A stretch of DNA of 6,622 nt from an uncultured Ruminococcus sp. (lineage in GTDB: Bacteria > Bacillota > Clostridia > Oscillospirales > CAG-272): the NCBI GenBank assembly GCA_902782785.1, contig CACZOH010000003.1:1-6622 (forward strand), written 5' to 3'. The notes beneath the pieces are model-generated. The model had not been told where the DNA came from. It saw only the letters and a list, made by a program, of their open reading frames with translations, and ran no database searches. The position numbers and the translations under genes are program-made. Shown in pieces: positions 6,201 through 6,622 of this stretch. Each line of letters opens with the position of its first letter. Positions within the stretch are counted from its first letter, which is position 1.

Positions 6201-6622
6201 GCAAAAGCGAATCCTGCTATTACGGCTTCGATCACGGTATGAATTATCAGTACAAGGCGCACGGGGTAAACTCGCTTTCGCTCTGCGCCGACACAAAGGA
6301 ACAGGTCGTAAGCCCGTATTCGCTCTTTCTTATGCTCTCATACGACAAAAGCGCCGAAAAGACGCTCAAGGCGCTCAGAGCGCGCGGATGCTGCGGGAAA
6401 TACGGCTTTTACGAGGCGATAGATCTGACGCGCGACAGAGTGGGCGGCGGTTACGCCGTGATAAAATGCTTTATGTCGCATCACATAGGTATGTCCGTTA
6501 TATCTATAGCGAACAGAGTTTGCGGCGGCGTTTTTATAAAGCGTTTCTGCCGCGACGCAAAGATAAAAGCGGTGCTCCCGCTTTTGTACGAGAGATTTCC
6601 CGACGCGCGCGCCGTATCGTTC
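3209..6622 (+). CDS. Cyclic beta-1,2-glucan synthase (NdvB/Cgs)-like protein, 5' part: GT84 plus glycoamylase-like domain
   Basis: 1138 codons are open to the window end, so the C-terminus is missing. The ATG follows GGAGG (3200-3204) by four bases. A helical charged region (1-187) precedes two membrane segments (about 189-228). The GT84 glycosyltransferase domain has ITLDSDT with a DxD (388-390), FQPR (428-431), GKG (476-478), SHDGLEG (500-506) and RWIRGD (536-541). More hydrophobic segments lie at about 577-620 and 687-724. The glycoamylase-like domain (the cyclisation-type domain of Cgs, related to GH189/GH144) has EHNYLPPDNYQ (757-767), NWYDTRT (827-833), SSVDCGN (842-848), SWSGTAFEYFMP (950-961), SES (1000-1002), YGFYEA (1065-1070) and MSHHIGM (1089-1095). 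Known Cgs proteins use UDP-glucose at the inner membrane to build beta-1,2-glucan and cyclise it; a C-terminal GH94 part trims chain length. That last domain would lie outside the window. Several consensus residues are altered (RGDWQ to RGDIQ, HHQGM to HHIGM) and the N-terminus is short, so the exact product is uncertain. Confidence 0.9.
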   Translation, partial: MADNNLKKECLRLVKRLKKEKSGQIYENAYYIIPSLKNAADALSKNADERLCDALERRLELLDFRADEYELCAILRKNGASDRDVRRLRAYLTYIYCQRLCEGKDVLSRMREADRLDHDRIISECSPLEKRLMTYRDYAGSDEKTRALYRRRLRALSKKLKRDVFDVLSDIPSYKFTETLLSDRTHRALHILFLASFELFLCSVLYLLTSDIAAVLLCALPLYRLSEAFTDRLLYHLLPPYQTARVSDETPLPRCLIVITALLDDGAEKLCERLEQMYFTEGGEGDPCFGILADFCDFDKKHKSDDEALVSKISDRIRALNDKHKKRFFLFVRDRKYSLSEGRFIAPDRKRGAVCELVRQLETGSSALGIYGADAELLRGIPYIITLDSDTLLYPGSSASLLRCASHPSNKAVTDENKRVVIRGHGIFQPRIKPKLISEEDTLFSRVYSSDSGIDTYQGFDFDTVSAVYGAGVFCGKGLIDVSAFYKCCVDFYPTERILSHDGLEGARLRCCAVTDTVMYESTPKNALSYFKRLDRWIRGDIQALPFLKKHVKNDRGEKQENGISGIAGFLLFNNVIHDVTPVFSVLSILYGLIAGSLPLLSFFALGYVVIPPVLSVLFSHKNDVKSDGVIRIVMQLGFLFHEALTSLFAVLKASVRVFTHKHTLKWVTASAADRMKNGKTAYFKAFLPSLTAGVLLMITSNGTAVLTGLLFALSPLSAYLSAYAPKKKADKGADHAFLRSVSADHLKYFDDLVNAEHNYLPPDNYQVLCGIGAAPRTSPTDIGLYLLSAVAAVDLGLYSADSLYDRLYPTLKTLCVIPKKDGLLYNWYDTRTLNILSDFVSSVDCGNYFCSLLTLRQALYEYSEKDERLYGLIEKTDALIAECDLSRLYDDLSGQFYIGDSGAGKYDMYESEMHTTDIAAIAYGFAPASHLSHLSRPVLTNKGESGVASWSGTAFEYFMPAMFLPSPPGSLSRRALEFAASEQRKDAVLFEGAMIHGKSESCYYGFDHGMNYQYKAHGVNSLSLCADTKEQVVSPYSLFLMLSYDKSAEKTLKALRARGCCGKYGFYEAIDLTRDRVGGGYAVIKCFMSHHIGMSVISIANRVCGGVFIKRFCRDAKIKAVLPLLYERFPDARAVSF

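Overview
The window looks like a chromosomal segment of a Clostridia-type Firmicute. The signs are strong AGGAGG-like ribosome binding sites, near-consensus housekeeping promoters, a TTG start, a YitT-family membrane protein, and an ECF sigma factor overlapping a single-pass membrane partner. The lineage is inferred from this gene content and style; no rRNA or other marker gene is present. No tRNA, rRNA, CRISPR array, transposase or attachment site was found.

Layout. (1) 1-333, minus strand: the first 78 codons of a pilin-like single-pass membrane protein that runs off the left edge, with a TTG start, a good ribosome binding site and a TTGACT-N17-TATAAT promoter. (2) 418-1413, minus strand: a complete YitT-family gene with its own TTGACA-N16-TATAAT promoter and a strong terminator hairpin. 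(3) 1453-2918, plus strand: an ECF-type sigma factor gene overlapping by 14 bases a gene for a membrane-anchored protein with a Ser/Thr-rich stalk and an extracytoplasmic domain. This is most likely a sigma/anti-sigma (or sensor) pair. The two genes are visibly AT-richer than both flanks. (4) 2890-3148: a second, decayed copy of the sigma operon's promoter region and the first codons of the sigma gene, followed by a strong terminator. Its start codon is now ACG, it carries an in-frame stop, and most of the sigma gene is deleted. (5) 3209-6622, plus strand: the first 1138 codons of a cyclic beta-1,2-glucan synthase (NdvB/Cgs)-like protein. The GT84 glycosyltransferase domain and the glycoamylase-like (cyclisation-type) domain are present, and any C-terminal GH94 part lies beyond the window.

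How it fits together. Every substantial gene is membrane- or envelope-related. The sigma/anti-sigma pair could sense an envelope condition and autoregulate through an ECF-like promoter (TGTAAG-N16-CGTA). Whether it also controls the glucan synthase or yitT is not shown: the synthase is separated from it by a terminator, and yitT has its own housekeeping-type promoter. The most notable structure is the direct repeat at 1397-1603 and 2890-3089. It points to a past tandem duplication (or replacement) of the sigma operon, with the downstream copy now a pseudogene. The last nine residues of the membrane protein are encoded inside the repeat, and the yitT -35 box also lies within it.
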